Source of the DNA: Desulfuromonadales bacterium
Lineage (GTDB): Bacteria > Desulfobacterota > Desulfuromonadia > Geobacterales > Pseudopelobacteraceae
DNA: 5,667 bases
Direction: 5' to 3'
NCBI GenBank assembly: GCA_015688915.1
Contig: JAATGX010000118.1
Coordinates: 1 to 5,667 of the forward strand
Part shown: positions 4,962 through 5,667 of the stretch, piece after piece
Layout: the number at the start of each line of letters is the position of its first letter
Numbering within the stretch: position 1 is the first letter of the stretch
Notes under the pieces: generated by a model
The model's input: the letters and a program-made list of their open reading frames with translations, nothing else
Databases searched by the model: none
Told to the model about the DNA's origin: nothing
Translations under genes and position numbers: made by a program

Positions 4962-5654
4962 CTAGCTCAGCCTTGTTTGGGTGACGAATTCGAAGGCTGC
5001 CAGTTGGTTGACATGCATTAACAGAGCGTTGTTGTCCCAGTTGCCTTTGACGACGACTTCATAATTCGTGACCTCATTTTTGACGTGTTGACTGAAGTTT
5101 ATATCAACAATATGTATGTTTCTCTCTTTGAAATAGTCTTTGAGCGCCAGAAGCGTATGGTCTCCCAGGCCACTGCATTCGACATGGATGGTTTTGTAGC
5201 TGTCCCGCTGAATTTTATATTCCAGGCTCTTCAATATGGTCAGTGAAGCCAGGCCAAGCAGCGTGCAGAAAGCGGGAAGAATTACCATCCCGGCCCCACA
5301 TGCCATGCCCACGCCGGCGTTATACCACAGGGTTGCGGCGGTGGTCAGTCCGCGTATGCCGCCACGTTCCTTGATGATGACGCCCGCACCCAGGAAACCG
5401 ATGCCTGTCACGATCTGTGCGGCAATACGCGACGGGTCGAGGGCGGTGGTAATGTTGCCGGTGAATTCGCCGGGCTTGAAATAGAAATATTTCGACACGA
5501 TCATCATCAATGCAGCTCCGACACAGACAAGAATATTAGTCCGTAAGCCTGCGCTTCTTCCGTGACGCGCCCTCTCGTATCCCAAAACAACTCCCCAGAA
5601 CGCCGCCCACAGCAATCGCAGCACCAGAAGAATTTCATAGCGGTAATCGCTCAT
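4962..5654 (-). CDS. MgtC/SapB-family inner-membrane protein
   Basis: Polytopic membrane protein of the MgtC/SapB family. Members are linked to magnesium limitation, and some inhibit the F1Fo ATP synthase, but most environmental homologues have unknown roles. The 230 residues contain about five hydrophobic segments in the first 140 (roughly 7-25, 38-54, 77-95, 104-120, 121-140). Family motifs are GYERARHGRSAGLRT (25-39), QIVTGIGFLGAGVI (80-93) and RGLTTAATLWYNAGVG (101-116). Residues 150-230 form a soluble alpha/beta domain resembling the ACT-like C-terminal domain of MgtC proteins. GGAAG lies seven bases before the ATG at the window's right edge, so the start is plausible although its promoter is outside. 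The gene converges on prfA with 16 bases between and no visible shared terminator. It looks lower in GC than prfA, which may indicate separate ancestry. The family is firm; the substrate or target is not known. Confidence 0.92.
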   Translation of the reverse strand: MSDYRYEILLVLRLLWAAFWGVVLGYERARHGRSAGLRTNILVCVGAALMMIVSKYFYFKPGEFTGNITTALDPSRIAAQIVTGIGFLGAGVIIKERGGIRGLTTAATLWYNAGVGMACGAGMVILPAFCTLLGLASLTILKSLEYKIQRDSYKTIHVECSGLGDHTLLALKDYFKERNIHIVDINFSQHVKNEVTNYEVVVKGNWDNNALLMHVNQLAAFEFVTQTRLS

Positions 5655-5667
5655 GACACTGCTTCCA

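Overview
The window looks like a GC-rich bacterial chromosome segment. The mix of genes fits the Desulfuromonadota/Geobacter group: a Cache-type chemoreceptor, a minimal soluble histidine kinase, a bacterial release factor 1 and an MgtC-family membrane protein. That placement is an impression from sequence style, not a proven assignment.

Layout, left to right. Positions 1-2466 hold a leftward signalling block: a sensor-less histidine kinase (start 2466) followed by a methyl-accepting chemotaxis protein (start 1505) that runs off the left edge. The kinase frame continues 164 bases into the chemoreceptor gene, well past its last conserved domain, so its tail is probably a read-through product of an old deletion or frameshift. 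Positions 2640-3573 hold a compact phage-type regulatory module. A Ner/Nlp-like DNA-binding protein reads leftward and a short CI-like repressor without a protease domain reads rightward, around an AT-rich control region. That region contains two copies of a 17-bp dyad (consensus GAYTRC-AAAAY-GTARTC). One lies inside the spacer of a good leftward promoter and the other covers the repressor's TTG start, the arrangement expected of an autoregulated immunity switch. No transposase, integrase or other phage gene is present, so it looks like a domesticated or orphaned immunity region.

Positions 3574-3877 are non-coding. They contain a strongly folded nested stem (about 3753-3829) just upstream of prfA. 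Its one G-U pair favours RNA on the prfA-sense strand, suggesting a structured leader of unknown class. prfA (release factor 1) occupies 3878-4945. It is followed after 16 bases by a convergent MgtC/SapB-family membrane protein gene (4962-5654) that appears lower in GC than prfA.

The most unusual items are the CI/Ner module with its repeated operators, the structured prfA leader, and the kinase/chemoreceptor overlap. No tRNA, rRNA, CRISPR array, insertion sequence or clear intrinsic terminator was seen.
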